Assembly (NCBI RefSeq): GCF_019800885.1
Contig: NZ_JAHVKE010000005.1
Location: forward strand, 124,001-188,000
Source of the DNA: Maritalea mobilis
GTDB taxonomy: Bacteria; Pseudomonadota; Alphaproteobacteria; Rhodobacterales; Rhodobacteraceae
Reading direction: 5' to 3'
DNA length: 64,000 nucleotides
A program made the translations under genes and the position numbers. How positions within the stretch are numbered: position 1 is the first letter of the stretch; every line of letters starts with the position of its first letter. The notes under the pieces are model-generated. The model did not search any database, was not told the origin of the DNA, and saw only the letters and a program-made list of their open reading frames with translations. Below, piece by piece: positions 1 through 8,821 of this stretch.

Positions 1-620
1 CCCGGTTGCAGCCGCGCGACCGCGACGCCGAGGGTGATCAGCATCAGCGGAATGGCGATCTGTCCGACCAGTTCCAGCGTATTGGTCAGCCAGACGGGCG
101 TTTGCCAGCCCTGCCACAGGAACAGCGCCCCCAGGATCGTGCCCCAGAGGATCGGCTCGCGCAGGACACGGGCCGGGCGCGCGGCGCCAGCAACCATCCA
201 GAGGCCGATCGTGAAGGTCAGAAGCGCCATGGCGGCGAAGACGACCACCGCAAGGTCCAGCCCGATCTCGCCAAAGGCGAACAGGGCCAGCGGCAGGCCG
301 ATATTCCCGGTGTTGCCGAAGACGAGCGGGGCCAGCAGGCTGGCGCGATCCATCCCCAGGGCGGCGATGATGCCCCAGGTCACGACGATCACGGCGGCAT
401 AAGCAGCCAGCGCGGCAAGGCTGAGGGCGGTCAGGGCGGCGGGATCGACCTCGGTCTGCATCAGCGCGGTGAAGATCAGGCAAGGCACGGCCAGCGTCAT
501 CACGAGGCGCGTCACGAACTCGGTCGGGTAGTCGTAGCCGGCGCGCCGCCACCCGTAACCGATACTGGCCAGGATGAAGACCGGCGCCGTGATCCGAATC
601 ACTGTCAGGGCGAGTTCCAC
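1..620 (-). CDS. AEC family transporter (auxin efflux carrier type), 3' part missing
   Basis: The leftward frame stays open to the window edge, so the C-terminus is missing; at least 206 residues are visible. It is a hydrophobic integral membrane protein. The N-terminal helix reads like ITAPVFILASIGYGW, and LVGQIAIPLMLITLGVA near the cut end is typical of AEC carriers, which move small organic acids or similar solutes by secondary transport. I prefer the GTG at 620 (GGAAA about 8 bases upstream), which gives the usual short N-terminus. An ATG at 653 would add 11 basic residues. It is read divergently from hspQ, with a short shared promoter region. The substrate cannot be told. Confidence 0.8.
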   Translation of the reverse strand, partial: MELALTVIRITAPVFILASIGYGWRRAGYDYPTEFVTRLVMTLAVPCLIFTALMQTEVDPAALTALSLAALAAYAAVIVVTWGIIAALGMDRASLLAPLVFGNTGNIGLPLALFAFGEIGLDLAVVVFAAMALLTFTIGLWMVAGAARPARVLREPILWGTILGALFLWQGWQTPVWLTNTLELVGQIAIPLMLITLGVAVARLQP

Positions 621-702
621 AGTCTGTTTCCGCGCGAATCGGCCCGCCCGCATGGACAAGCCCCCCGCCTCTTGGTTAGGGAAGTATCAGGGGGCTTATG
701 CC

Positions 703-1029
703 ATGCTGAAGACTCACGCCAAGTACAATATCGGTCAGGTCGTCCGGCACCGGAAACATCCGTTCCGCGGTGTCGTGTTCGATATCGACCCGGAATTCGC
801 CAATACCGAGGAATGGTATGACGCGATCCCGGAAGAGGTACGCCCTGCGAAAGAGCAACCCTTCTATCACCTGCTGGCCGAGAACGATCACACCTATTAC
901 GTCGCCTATGTCTCGGAACAGAACCTGGTTCCGGATGAGACCGGAGAGCCGGTAGACCACCCCGACCTGCCCGACCTGTTCGGGGAATTCCAGGAAGGCC
1001 GCTACCCGCTGGAATACCAGCTGAACTGA
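703..1029 (+). CDS. hspQ: Heat shock protein HspQ
   Basis: This 108-residue protein matches the HspQ/YccV family (hemimethylated-DNA-binding domain), which in Enterobacteria acts as a specificity factor for the Lon protease and binds hemimethylated oriC DNA. Family features seen include KYNIGQVVRHRKHPFRGVVFDIDP at the start (split here as KYNIGQVVRH then RKHPFRGVVFDIDP) and NDHTYYVAYVSEQNL in the middle. The ATG at 703 is chosen because AGGGGG lies about 8 bases upstream and it gives the family length; a longer in-frame extension to 574 would run into the divergent carrier gene. Cytoplasmic; a stress role is inferred from the family. Confidence 0.93.
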   Translation: MLKTHAKYNIGQVVRHRKHPFRGVVFDIDPEFANTEEWYDAIPEEVRPAKEQPFYHLLAENDHTYYVAYVSEQNLVPDETGEPVDHPDLPDLFGEFQEGRYPLEYQLN

Positions 1030-1065
1030 CCGGCGCGCACGGGACGCGCGCGCCGGCCTGCCGTT

Positions 1066-2649
1066 TCAATAGCCCAGGGCGATGCCATCCTTGCGCGGAT
1101 CGGACCCGCCTTCGAGCACGCCGAGGTCGTGGTCGATGCGGATCGCCTGAGCCCCGCCGATGCCCACGGGCGGGGTCGACACCTTGTGCCCCAGATCCGC
1201 AAGCTCTTGCCGCACCGTGTCGGAATAGCCCGTCTCGACCTTCATGTCGCCGTATTCGCTGAAGCAGCGGGGGGCGTCGATCATCTCCTGCGGGCCGAGG
1301 CCGTAGTCGACCATGTTGGTCACCATCCGGGCGTGACCGGTGGATTGATACTGACCCCCCATCACCCCGAACGGCATGATCACGCGCCCGTTCTGCCGCA
1401 GCATGGCGGGGATGATCGTGTGCATCGGGCGTTTGCCTCCATTGGCCTCGTTCGGGTGGCCTTCTTCGAGGGTGAAGCCCGCGCCGCGGTTCTGGAACAG
1501 GATGCCGAACTTGTCAGACGCGATGCCCGATCCGAAGTCCTTGAACACCGAATAGATCAGCGACACGGCCATGCGGTCGCGGTCGACCACGGTCAGGTAG
1601 ATCGTTTCCTTGTGCACGGCTTCGGTCAGCGGCTTGGCGCTGGCCATGGCGCGGGACGGATCGATCAGCGCGGCCAGCTTTTTCGCCGTTGCCGGGTCCA
1701 GCATGTGGGCCAGACGGGTCATGTGATCCATGTCCGACAGGAACCGGTCGCGCGCATCATAGGCCAGTTTCGTGGCCTCGGCCTCGATATGGGCGCGCAG
1801 CGTGCCGAAGGGATCCATCGACGGCAGGTCGAATTCGGCAAGGATGTTGGCCAGCAGGATCGCGGTCGCGCCTTGCCCGTTTGGCGGATGCTCGACCAGT
1901 TCGATACCCTTGTACGTGCCGCTGATCGGGGTGGTGTAGTCGCAGCGCGTCTTCGCGAAATCATCAAGCGTGTGCACGCCGCCCAGGGCGCGCAGCGATG
2001 CGACCATGTCCTCGGCAACCTCGCCCTCGTAGAACGCCTCGCGTCCCTGGGCGGCGATGCGGCGGAGAACCTCGCCGTGCTTCGGGTGGCGGAAGATCTG
2101 GCCGGGGCGCGGCGCGACGCCGTCCACCAGGTAGAAGTCCCTCGCCGCGCCGGTCAGGTTGTCGTGATACCCGGCCCAGTCGAAGGCCGCACGCGGGGCC
2201 ACCGGAACGCCGTGATCGGAATAGTGGATCGCGGGCGCGAGAATATCGGCCAGCCCCAGTTTCCCGTGATCGGCGGACAGGGTGCAGAACGCATCGATCG
2301 CGCCCGGCACGGTGACCGAGGCCGGGTTTCCGAAAACCGGCATCGCGCTGTGCCCGGCCTCGCGCAGGGCGGCGCCGCTCAGGGCCGCGGGCGCCCGGCC
2401 CGACCCGTTCAGGGCGATGATGTCCTCGCTGCCGGCCGGTTTGACCAGCACGAAACAATCCCCGCCAATCCCCGTCATCGCCGGTTCGCACAGGCCCAAA
2501 AGCACCGCGCCCGCGATCGCGGCATCGACCGCGTTGCCGCCCTGCTGAAGGATCGACACGGCGGTCTGCGCGGCCAGCGGGTGCGACGTTGCGCATATGC
2601 CGTTCTCGGCGAAAACGGCTGACCGGCCCGGTGTGTGAAAGTCTCGCAT
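1066..2649 (-). CDS. ggt: Gamma-glutamyltransferase family protein
   Basis: The 527-residue protein is an Ntn-hydrolase of the gamma-glutamyltransferase / cephalosporin acylase family. These are made as a proenzyme that cleaves itself before a catalytic threonine. The likely nucleophile is T349 in the block KETIYLTVVDRD, which aligns with the TTHYSVVD block of the E. coli enzyme. Conserved glycine-rich segments (TGIGGDCF, FGVMGGQYQ) are present. The SS pair of the classical signature is replaced by HT in PMHTIIPAM, as in a GGT-like subgroup, so the substrate may not be glutathione. No clear signal peptide. The ATG at 2649 has GGGAG 9 bases upstream; a longer frame to 2766 has no good ribosome site. 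Probably a monocistronic leftward gene. Confidence 0.88.
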   Translation of the reverse strand: MRDFHTPGRSAVFAENGICATSHPLAAQTAVSILQQGGNAVDAAIAGAVLLGLCEPAMTGIGGDCFVLVKPAGSEDIIALNGSGRAPAALSGAALREAGHSAMPVFGNPASVTVPGAIDAFCTLSADHGKLGLADILAPAIHYSDHGVPVAPRAAFDWAGYHDNLTGAARDFYLVDGVAPRPGQIFRHPKHGEVLRRIAAQGREAFYEGEVAEDMVASLRALGGVHTLDDFAKTRCDYTTPISGTYKGIELVEHPPNGQGATAILLANILAEFDLPSMDPFGTLRAHIEAEATKLAYDARDRFLSDMDHMTRLAHMLDPATAKKLAALIDPSRAMASAKPLTEAVHKETIYLTVVDRDRMAVSLIYSVFKDFGSGIASDKFGILFQNRGAGFTLEEGHPNEANGGKRPMHTIIPAMLRQNGRVIMPFGVMGGQYQSTGHARMVTNMVDYGLGPQEMIDAPRCFSEYGDMKVETGYSDTVRQELADLGHKVSTPPVGIGGAQAIRIDHDLGVLEGGSDPRKDGIALGY

Positions 2650-2905
2650 CCCTGTCTCCCGTGCGATGAAGTCCCGCGCGAACCCTAAGCCGTCGACAGG
2701 CAGGGGCAAGATGCTTGAGTTGGAGATTTTCAGGAAGGAGCCGCAGAAGACCTCGACGCCGCACACTGGGTGGGGGCTTGATACGCGCGACGCCGAGGGA
2801 AGCCTCTGCAGCTACAACTCTGTTATCGCGGTCATTCGGGGCATCGATACGATTGGATTAGGGCAATCCGGTGGCAAATAGCCGGATATCGGGGCATCTC
2901 GCCGC

Positions 2906-3376
2906 TCAGCCCAGGCGCAGGCGCATGGTCAGGCGATTCTCGTCCTCGACCCGGCAATAGCGCAGCCCCGTGGTCAATTGCCGGATCAGCACCCATCCGA
3001 AGCCGCCTTCGGGAAGATCCTGCACCGCGGTGGCCGCGATGGCGGGCAGGGCGGCCCCGGGAAGCGGCCCTTCCGACATGGGGGTCCCGGAATCGCGAAT
3101 GGCGCAATCGATGTGGTGTTCGGTTCTGGAAATCTCGACCCGGATGCGCCCGCCTGCATCCGTTGGATAGGCGTGTTCCACGACGTTGTTCAGCGCCTCG
3201 GCCAGCACGATCTGCGTGTCGGTCTGCTGGCTTTTCGACAGGCCCCAGGTTTTCAACCGATCCCCGATATCCAATAGGGCCGCGCGCACCGCGTCAGGGC
3301 TCGCTTCAAGGTCCAGGCGCAGGCGAGCGGGCGCGATGGGGCATTTTCCCGGGACGGTGATCGGCGTGTTGTCCAT
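2906..3376 (-). CDS. RsbW-like serine-protein kinase / anti-sigma factor (HATPase_c_2)
   Basis: This 156-residue GHKL ATPase domain has the N-box EALNNVVEHAY, a G1-type box (IRDSGTPM) and a GGFGWVLIRQL segment, as in RsbW/SpoIIAB-type switch kinases. These bind a partner (sigma factor or other target) and phosphorylate a STAS-domain antagonist on serine. The STAS gene lies directly upstream. The ATG at 3376 starts 4 bases after the STAS stop codon, so translation is probably coupled. An in-frame ATG at 3430 would overlap the STAS gene by 50 bases and lacks a ribosome site. No sigma-B-type factor or PP2C phosphatase lies nearby, so the target is unknown. Confidence 0.87.
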   Translation of the reverse strand: MDNTPITVPGKCPIAPARLRLDLEASPDAVRAALLDIGDRLKTWGLSKSQQTDTQIVLAEALNNVVEHAYPTDAGGRIRVEISRTEHHIDCAIRDSGTPMSEGPLPGAALPAIAATAVQDLPEGGFGWVLIRQLTTGLRYCRVEDENRLTMRLRLG

Positions 3377-3380
3377 CACG

Positions 3381-3728
3381 CTAATCTGACGCTCGGTCCC
3401 GCTGCCGGACCGCCGCGTCAAGGGTGTCATGGATCGGGAAGACGGTGTTCATCCGCGTCAGTTGCATGACCCTGTCCACCGCCGGTTGCAGCGCCGCCAG
3501 TTCAAGGCCCCGCCCCGCCGGCAGGAGCTTGCGCGCCGCGACCACCGCGCCGAGGCCGCTGGAATCGATGAATTCGACCTGGTCGAGGTCGAGGATCACA
3601 TCGCCCGGTGCATCCCGTGTCACCTCGCGAAAGCGGTCCTTGAACCGGATCGCGACACTGGCGTCGATCCTTGGATGTTCGACATGCACGATCCCGACGC
3701 CCTGCCGAGTTTCGAAACTGAGATTCAT
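3381..3728 (-). CDS. STAS domain anti-sigma factor antagonist
   Basis: This 115-residue single STAS domain is of the SpoIIAA/RsbV type. The motif VEFIDSSGLGAVVAAR carries the conserved Asp-Ser pair, whose serine (about residue 56) is the expected phosphorylation site of the partner kinase. AGGAG lies 9 bases before the ATG. It is the first gene of a two-gene leftward operon with the RsbW-like kinase. By family, the unphosphorylated form sequesters the kinase and frees its target. Cytoplasmic. Confidence 0.9.
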   Translation of the reverse strand: MNLSFETRQGVGIVHVEHPRIDASVAIRFKDRFREVTRDAPGDVILDLDQVEFIDSSGLGAVVAARKLLPAGRGLELAALQPAVDRVMQLTRMNTVFPIHDTLDAAVRQRDRASD

Positions 3729-3807
3729 CGGTGCACTCCTGTCCTTGGCTCTGGTAAGAGCCTAGGTCGAAAGTCTTGCCAAATCGTATCCAGCAGGGGG
3801 GAAACCG

Positions 3808-4986
3808 ATGGACGAGGTCGTGATCGCAGGCGCAGCCCGCACGCCGATGGGGGGATTCCAGGGGGCGCTCTCGGGGGTTGCTGCCGCCGAATTGGGGGGC
3901 GTTGCCATCAAGGCCGCGCTCGAGGGCGGCGGGGTCGACCCCGGCCAGGTGGACGAACTGCTGATGGGCTGCGTTCTGCCGGCCGGCCAGGGCCAGGCCC
4001 CGGCGCGACAGGCGGGCTTCAAGGCGGGTCTGGGCGAAGAAGTGCCGGCAACCACGCTTAACAAGATGTGCGGATCGGGCATGAAAGCCGCGATGATGGC
4101 ATGGGACAGGCTGGCCCTCGGCCAGGCCGACATCATGGTCGCAGGTGGCATGGAGAGCATGACGAATGCGCCCTACCTCTTGCCCGCCATGCGCGCCGGG
4201 GCCCGGATCGGCCATCAGAAAACCTATGACCACATGTTCCTCGATGGGCTGGAAGACGCCTATGACAAGGGGCGCCTGATGGGGACCTTCGCCGAGGATT
4301 GCGCCGAGGCGTTCCAGTTCACCCGCGAAGCGCAGGATGATTACGCGCTGGGGTCGCTGTCGAATGCGCTGACGGCGATCGAAACCGGTGCCTTTGCGCG
4401 CGAAGTCGCGCCGGTCACCGTCCGGTCGCGCAAGGGCGACACCACCGTTTCGGTCGACGAACAGCCCGGCAATGCGCGCCCCGAGAAGATCCCCCAGCTC
4501 AAGCCCGCCTTCCGCGACGGGGGCACGGTGACCCCGGCGAATAGCTCCTCGATCTCGGATGGCGCGGCCGCCCTCGTCCTGGCGCGTGCCGACGTGGCCG
4601 AGGCCAAGGGATTGACCGTTCGCGCCCGGATCCTCGGGCATGCCAGCCATGCCCAGGCCCCCTCGCAATTCCCCACGGCGCCCGTCCCTGCGGCGCGCAA
4701 GCTGTTGGAGCGCCTCGGGTGGGGCATCGACGATGTCGACCTGTGGGAGGTCAACGAAGCCTTCGCCGTGGTCCCGATGGCGTTCATGCGTGAGCTTGGC
4801 GTGCCGCGCGACAAGGTGAACGTGAATGGCGGGGCCTGTGCCCTCGGCCACCCCATCGGTGCGTCCGGCGCCCGGATCATGGTCACCCTTCTGAACGCCC
4901 TTGAGGCGCGCGGCCTGAAACGCGGTGTCGCCGCGATCTGCATCGGAGGTGGCGAAGGCACCGCCATCGCGATCGAGCGCGTCTGA
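3808..4986 (+). CDS. Acetyl-CoA acetyltransferase (thiolase)
   Basis: This full-length thiolase has 392 residues. The acyl-binding cysteine is C88 in NKMCGSGMKA, and the acid/base pair is H348 (ACALGHPIGASG) and C378 (CIGGGEG). These fall almost exactly at the positions of the Zoogloea biosynthetic thiolase. The enzyme condenses or cleaves acetoacetyl-CoA, feeding polyhydroxybutyrate synthesis or beta-oxidation and leucine/ethylmalonyl routes. No phaB or fadB lies next to it, so biosynthetic versus degradative use cannot be decided. The ATG is preceded by a G-rich ribosome site. It is read away from the STAS gene. Confidence 0.93.
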   Translation: MDEVVIAGAARTPMGGFQGALSGVAAAELGGVAIKAALEGGGVDPGQVDELLMGCVLPAGQGQAPARQAGFKAGLGEEVPATTLNKMCGSGMKAAMMAWDRLALGQADIMVAGGMESMTNAPYLLPAMRAGARIGHQKTYDHMFLDGLEDAYDKGRLMGTFAEDCAEAFQFTREAQDDYALGSLSNALTAIETGAFAREVAPVTVRSRKGDTTVSVDEQPGNARPEKIPQLKPAFRDGGTVTPANSSSISDGAAALVLARADVAEAKGLTVRARILGHASHAQAPSQFPTAPVPAARKLLERLGWGIDDVDLWEVNEAFAVVPMAFMRELGVPRDKVNVNGGACALGHPIGASGARIMVTLLNALEARGLKRGVAAICIGGGEGTAIAIERV

Positions 4987-4989
4987 CCC

Positions 4990-5060
4990 CTTCATCTTGG
5001 CCCGAAAACTCCCGGGGGCGCGGGGGCAGGCAGCCCCCGCATCCCTGCCAGACGAAAGCG
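4990..5060. repeat. Intergenic GC-rich palindromic element
   Basis: Between the thiolase and msrC lies a stretch starting CATCTTGGCCCGAAAACTCC, followed by G-run and C-run arms (GGGGGC and GCCCCC) that can fold. A related block with a CATATTTTAGG core occurs in inverse orientation near 43548. Similar elements are, to my recollection, common between genes in Rhodobacterales. The arms may act as a transcription terminator for the thiolase, but no U-run follows. Confidence 0.4.
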
Positions 5061-5067
5061 CGTCCCC

Positions 5068-5523
5068 ATGCACGTTGACTACACCGATCTCGAGAAGACC
5101 ATCGCAAGCCTGACCCATGGCGAAACCGATGAGGTCGCCCTGATGGCCACGCTCGCCTGCGAGATCCACCATGCTGACGACCGGTTCGACTGGACCGGCT
5201 TCTACCGGGTCACCGAACCCGGCCTGCTCAAGATCGGACCCTATCAGGGCGGACACGGCTGCCTGCTGATTCCCTTCGACAAGGGCGTGTGCGGGGCTGC
5301 TGCACGCACCGGCGAAACGCAGCTCGTTCCGGACGTTGACGCCTTCCCCGGCCATATCGCCTGCGCGTCCTCGACGCGGTCGGAACTGGTCATCCCGGTG
5401 CGAAACGGCAAAGGAGCGGTCATCGCCGTTCTGGATATCGACAGCGATCAACCGGATGCCTTCACCGAAACCGACGCGTCACGCCTTGACGCGATCCTGC
5501 AGAAGGTCTTCGGCGCGCTCTGA
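5068..5523 (+). CDS. msrC: Free methionine-(R)-sulfoxide reductase (GAF domain)
   Basis: This 151-residue GAF-domain protein has three cysteines, C65, C75 and C99, spaced 10 and 24 residues apart. That is the spacing of the catalytic cysteines in characterised fRMsr enzymes (E. coli YebR, yeast YKL069W). The blocks FDKGVCGAAARTGETQ and VPDVDAFPGHIAC are diagnostic. The enzyme reduces free methionine-R-sulfoxide in the cytoplasm, using thioredoxin, and repairs oxidised methionine pools. The gene is read rightward from an ATG with only a weak ribosome site. It ends just before a 13-bp hairpin shared with convergent rmuC. Confidence 0.93.
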   Translation: MHVDYTDLEKTIASLTHGETDEVALMATLACEIHHADDRFDWTGFYRVTEPGLLKIGPYQGGHGCLLIPFDKGVCGAAARTGETQLVPDVDAFPGHIACASSTRSELVIPVRNGKGAVIAVLDIDSDQPDAFTETDASRLDAILQKVFGAL

Positions 5524-5528
5524 TCCGG

Positions 5529-5558
5529 GCCGAAAAATCTTTTAGAAGATTTTTCGGC
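5529..5558. terminator. Bidirectional hairpin terminator between msrC and rmuC
   Basis: A perfect 13-bp stem (GCCGAAAAATCTT with its complement, loop TTAG) lies between two convergent genes and abuts the rmuC stop codon. The A/T-rich half-stem supplies a U tract in either direction, so it can end both transcripts. Confidence 0.75.
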
Positions 5559-6890
5559 TCAACGGCGCGGCAGGTTCACGATCCCGGCGGTGTCGCCGCT
5601 TTCGGGCGCGAGTTCCTCAAAGTCGAAATTATCGAGGCGTTCTGCCCGCTTTCCGGCGCGCGCGGTAGCGGTCAGGATACCCGAGACATCGTCGCCCGCC
5701 TGACGCAGATGTGTTTCCAGCTTGCCTGCGCGTTCCTCGATGATCTCCACGTCCCGGTGCAGGTTCTTCAGCGCCTTGCGGATCTCGCCGGCTTGTTCCC
5801 GCATCCGGGCGTCTTTCATCACCGCGCGCATCGTGTTGAGGGTCGCCATGCAGGTGGTGGGCGACACGATCCAGACGCGGTTGTCGAAGCCTTCGCGCAC
5901 GACCTCGGGCAGGCGGGCATGCAGCTCGGCATAGATCGCCTCGGAGGGCAGGAACATCAGCGCGCCATCCGCCGTCTCGCCCTCGAGGATGTATTTCGAG
6001 GCGATGGCCTTGATATGGACCCGCACAGCGGCGGCGAGGTCGCGAAGGGCCCTGCGCTGCGCCTCCTGCCCCTCGGCGACCATCAGCGCCTCGTAGGCCT
6101 CCAGCGGAAACTTGGCGTCGATCACGATGGGGCCGGGCGGGTTCGGCAAAAGGATCATGCAGTCGGCGCGCTTGCCGTTCGACAGTGTTGTCTGGAAGGC
6201 GTAGCTGTCCGAGGGCAGCGCGTTCGCCACGATATCGTTAAGCTGGATTTCCCCGAACATGCCCCTGCGCTGCTTGTTCGACAGGATATCCTGCAGCCCC
6301 AGAACGTCCGAGGACAGTTTCTCGATATTCGTCTGGGCCTTGTCGATGATGGCCAGCCGTTCCTGAAGTTTCGCCAGCGACTCGGTCGTTTTCTCGGACG
6401 ATCCGGCCAGCGTCTTGTCGATCCGCTCGTTCAACTGCGCCAACACCTGCGCCTGTTTCAGCGCGTTCTGGGCCATCTGCTCGTTCATGCGCTCCTGCAG
6501 ATCCGACAGCGCGTTGCCCTGTTTCAGCGCGTTGACGTGCAACTGCTCGTTCAGGCGTTCCTGAAGTGCGGCAAGGTTCTGCGATTGGCGGCTGGCGGCC
6601 TCGTGCATGCGCTCGGCCATGGCGGTCTGCACTTCGGACAGCCGCACCTCCATCGTCTGCATGATCTGGAGATTGGCCTGCGCCTGCCCGTCCGAGGTGG
6701 CCTGCACCCGTTCGGCCAGCCGCTCCTGCCCGCGGGCAAGGTGCTCGACCACCTCCATCGACCGGCGCGTGCGCGAGGCCGAGGTGACCAGAAGCCAAAG
6801 GATCAGCCCAAGGATCGCGGCCCCGGCCAGGAGCGGCCAGAGGGTGGCGGGATCGGACAGGTCGAGGGTGATGTCACCGATCTGGATCAT
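5559..6890 (-). CDS. rmuC: DNA recombination protein RmuC
   Basis: The 443-residue protein has an N-terminal membrane helix (about residues 17-38), a long coiled coil (about 45-200), and then the RmuC domain with [15 protein letters not shown] and the downstream [12 protein letters not shown] block. RmuC proteins carry a nuclease-like fold and limit recombination at inverted repeats; the biochemical activity is poorly defined. The ATG at 6890 overlaps the mutL stop as ATGA, so the two are translationally coupled. An in-frame extension to 6959 lies inside mutL and is not needed. The pairing of two DNA-maintenance genes in one operon fits the function. Confidence 0.92.
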   Translation of the reverse strand: MIQIGDITLDLSDPATLWPLLAGAAILGLILWLLVTSASRTRRSMEVVEHLARGQERLAERVQATSDGQAQANLQIMQTMEVRLSEVQTAMAERMHEAASRQSQNLAALQERLNEQLHVNALKQGNALSDLQERMNEQMAQNALKQAQVLAQLNERIDKTLAGSSEKTTESLAKLQERLAIIDKAQTNIEKLSSDVLGLQDILSNKQRRGMFGEIQLNDIVANALPSDSYAFQTTLSNGKRADCMILLPNPPGPIVIDAKFPLEAYEALMVAEGQEAQRRALRDLAAAVRVHIKAIASKYILEGETADGALMFLPSEAIYAELHARLPEVVREGFDNRVWIVSPTTCMATLNTMRAVMKDARMREQAGEIRKALKNLHRDVEIIEERAGKLETHLRQAGDDVSGILTATARAGKRAERLDNFDFEELAPESGDTAGIVNLPRR

Positions 6891-8755
6891 GTGCGCCCGA
6901 AAAGCCGTTCGATATCGGCCAGTTTGAGTTCGACATAGGTGGGTCGGCCATGGTTGCACTGACCCGAATGGGGCGTCGCCTCCATCTCGCGCAGGAGCGC
7001 GTTCATCTCGTCGGCACTCATCCTGCGTCCCGACCGGACAGACCCGTGGCAGGCGACGCGGCTGAGGATCGCTTCAATCCGGGATTGGAGCATCGTGCTG
7101 TCGCCGAGGTCGTCCAACTCGTCGAGGATGTCGCGCAGCAAGGCCTCGGCATTCACCTCGCCGAGGATGGCAGGGGTTTCGCGCACGGCAACCGTGCCCG
7201 GCCCGAAGGCTTCGATGATCAGGCCCAGCTTTTCCAACTCTCCGGCACGGTCGAGAAGGCGGTCCGCATCACCGCCGAGATTGACGATCTCGGGGATCAG
7301 CAGGGCCTGCCGGGCGATGCCGTGTTCGGCCATCTGGCGTTTCAGGCGTTCATAGACCAGCCGTTCATGCGCGGCGTGCTGATCGACCAGCACCATGCCG
7401 TCGCGGGTCTGGGCGAGGATGTAGTTCTCGTGCAGTTGCGCGCGCGCGGCCCCGAGCGGTTTGTCTTGCAGATGGGCGACGGTGTCGGGCTGTGGCGGCT
7501 CGACCCGAGCCGACGGGGAAGCTTCCCACAGGGGTGCATCTTCGGCGAACCCGTCTTGTTCGGCCGGGGCCTGCCAGTCGCGCGCGGCGGCAACCGCGGA
7601 CGGGCTGGGCCGGTCCCAGCCGCGGCGGTCCATCTGGTAGATCCGGGGCTGGTCGGTCGGCTCCGGGCGGAACGCCCCGAGGGTGGCCCCGGCCACGGTG
7701 GTCGAGGCGCGATGCCCGGCCTCGGCCAGGGCATGGCGCAGGGCCGAGACGATCAGGCCGCGGGCAACGCCCGGTTCGCGGAAGCGGACCTCGGATTTCG
7801 CGGGGTGCACGTTCACGTCCACGCGTTCGGGCGGGCAATCGATGAAAAGGGCGGCGGCGGGGTGCCGGTCGCGGCTGAGGAAATCCATGTAGGCGGCGCG
7901 CAACGCGCCCACCAGAAGCTTGTCGCGGACAGGGCGGCCATTCACGAACAGGTACTGCGCCACGGCAGAGCCGCGCGAATAGGTGGGCAGGGCGGCGTAG
8001 CCGGTCAGGCGCAGGCCTTCGCGGTCGGCGTCGATGGCCAAGGCGTTCTCGGCGAACTCACGCCCGAGGATCGCGGCAAGGCGCGATTGCAGCGCCGCGA
8101 ACAACTCGCCCTGTTCGGCATCGACCCGGAAGGTGACGCGCTCGGCCTCGGTCACGTCCTTGAGGGTGAAGCCGATGGCGGGTTCGGCCATGGCCAGACG
8201 TTTCACCACATCGGAGATCGCCTGCATCTCGGCCCGGTCGGAGCGCAGGAATTTCAACCGTGCGGGCGTGGCGTAGAACAGGTCGCGCAACTCGACCACG
8301 GTCCCCCGCGACAGGGCGGCGGGTTTGACCCGGCCCATCTCTCCGCCCGAGACCCGCAATTCGTGGGCGCTATCGCCCTGGCTCCGGCTGGTGAGGGTCA
8401 ACCGCCCGACGGCGCCGAGCGAGGGCAGCGCCTCGCCGCGAAAGCCGAAGCTGCGGATATTCAGAAGGTCGCTGCCGTCGATCTTGGAGGTCGCATGGCG
8501 GCTCAGCGCCAGCGGCAGGTCCCCGGGTCCCATGCCGCAGCCATCATCGGTGACGCGGATCAGCGATTTGCCGCCATGGGCCACCTCGATGGTCACGCGC
8601 CGCGCGCCCGCGTCGATGGCGTTCTCGACCAGTTCCTTGACCGCGCTTGCGGGGCGTTCGACCACCTCGCCCGCCGCGATGCGATTGATCGCGGCATCGT
8701 CGAGTTGACGAATAACCGGGCGTGTGTCGCTTATATTGGGGTCACCGAGGGGCAT
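6887..8755 (-). CDS. mutL: DNA mismatch repair protein MutL
   Basis: The 622-residue MutL has an N-terminal GHKL ATPase ([30 protein letters not shown], motifs I-III within residues 1-110), then a linker and C-terminal dimerisation domain. The endonuclease motif DQHA(x)2E(x)4E is present near residue 458, with C-terminal zinc-site segments [12 protein letters not shown] and GQCNHGRP. This is therefore the nicking type of MutL, unlike E. coli MutL that relies on MutH. It couples MutS mismatch recognition to strand incision. The start at 8755 has a modest AGGT ribosome site. It heads an operon with rmuC. Confidence 0.96.
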   Translation of the reverse strand: MPLGDPNISDTRPVIRQLDDAAINRIAAGEVVERPASAVKELVENAIDAGARRVTIEVAHGGKSLIRVTDDGCGMGPGDLPLALSRHATSKIDGSDLLNIRSFGFRGEALPSLGAVGRLTLTSRSQGDSAHELRVSGGEMGRVKPAALSRGTVVELRDLFYATPARLKFLRSDRAEMQAISDVVKRLAMAEPAIGFTLKDVTEAERVTFRVDAEQGELFAALQSRLAAILGREFAENALAIDADREGLRLTGYAALPTYSRGSAVAQYLFVNGRPVRDKLLVGALRAAYMDFLSRDRHPAAALFIDCPPERVDVNVHPAKSEVRFREPGVARGLIVSALRHALAEAGHRASTTVAGATLGAFRPEPTDQPRIYQMDRRGWDRPSPSAVAAARDWQAPAEQDGFAEDAPLWEASPSARVEPPQPDTVAHLQDKPLGAARAQLHENYILAQTRDGMVLVDQHAAHERLVYERLKRQMAEHGIARQALLIPEIVNLGGDADRLLDRAGELEKLGLIIEAFGPGTVAVRETPAILGEVNAEALLRDILDELDDLGDSTMLQSRIEAILSRVACHGSVRSGRRMSADEMNALLREMEATPHSGQCNHGRPTYVELKLADIERLFGRT

Positions 8756-8821
8756 GCCACGATACCTAGCATGCCCCGGCGGGATTCGGAAAGGCTCGGC
8801 TGTGCCCCCCCGCCGCTTTGC

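Noticed and set aside
671..700. CTTGGT-N18-CTTATG before hspQ, resembling a heat-shock sigma promoter
   Set aside because: The -10 element would end 3 bases before the start codon, leaving no place for the leader and ribosome site that is visible (AGGGGG).
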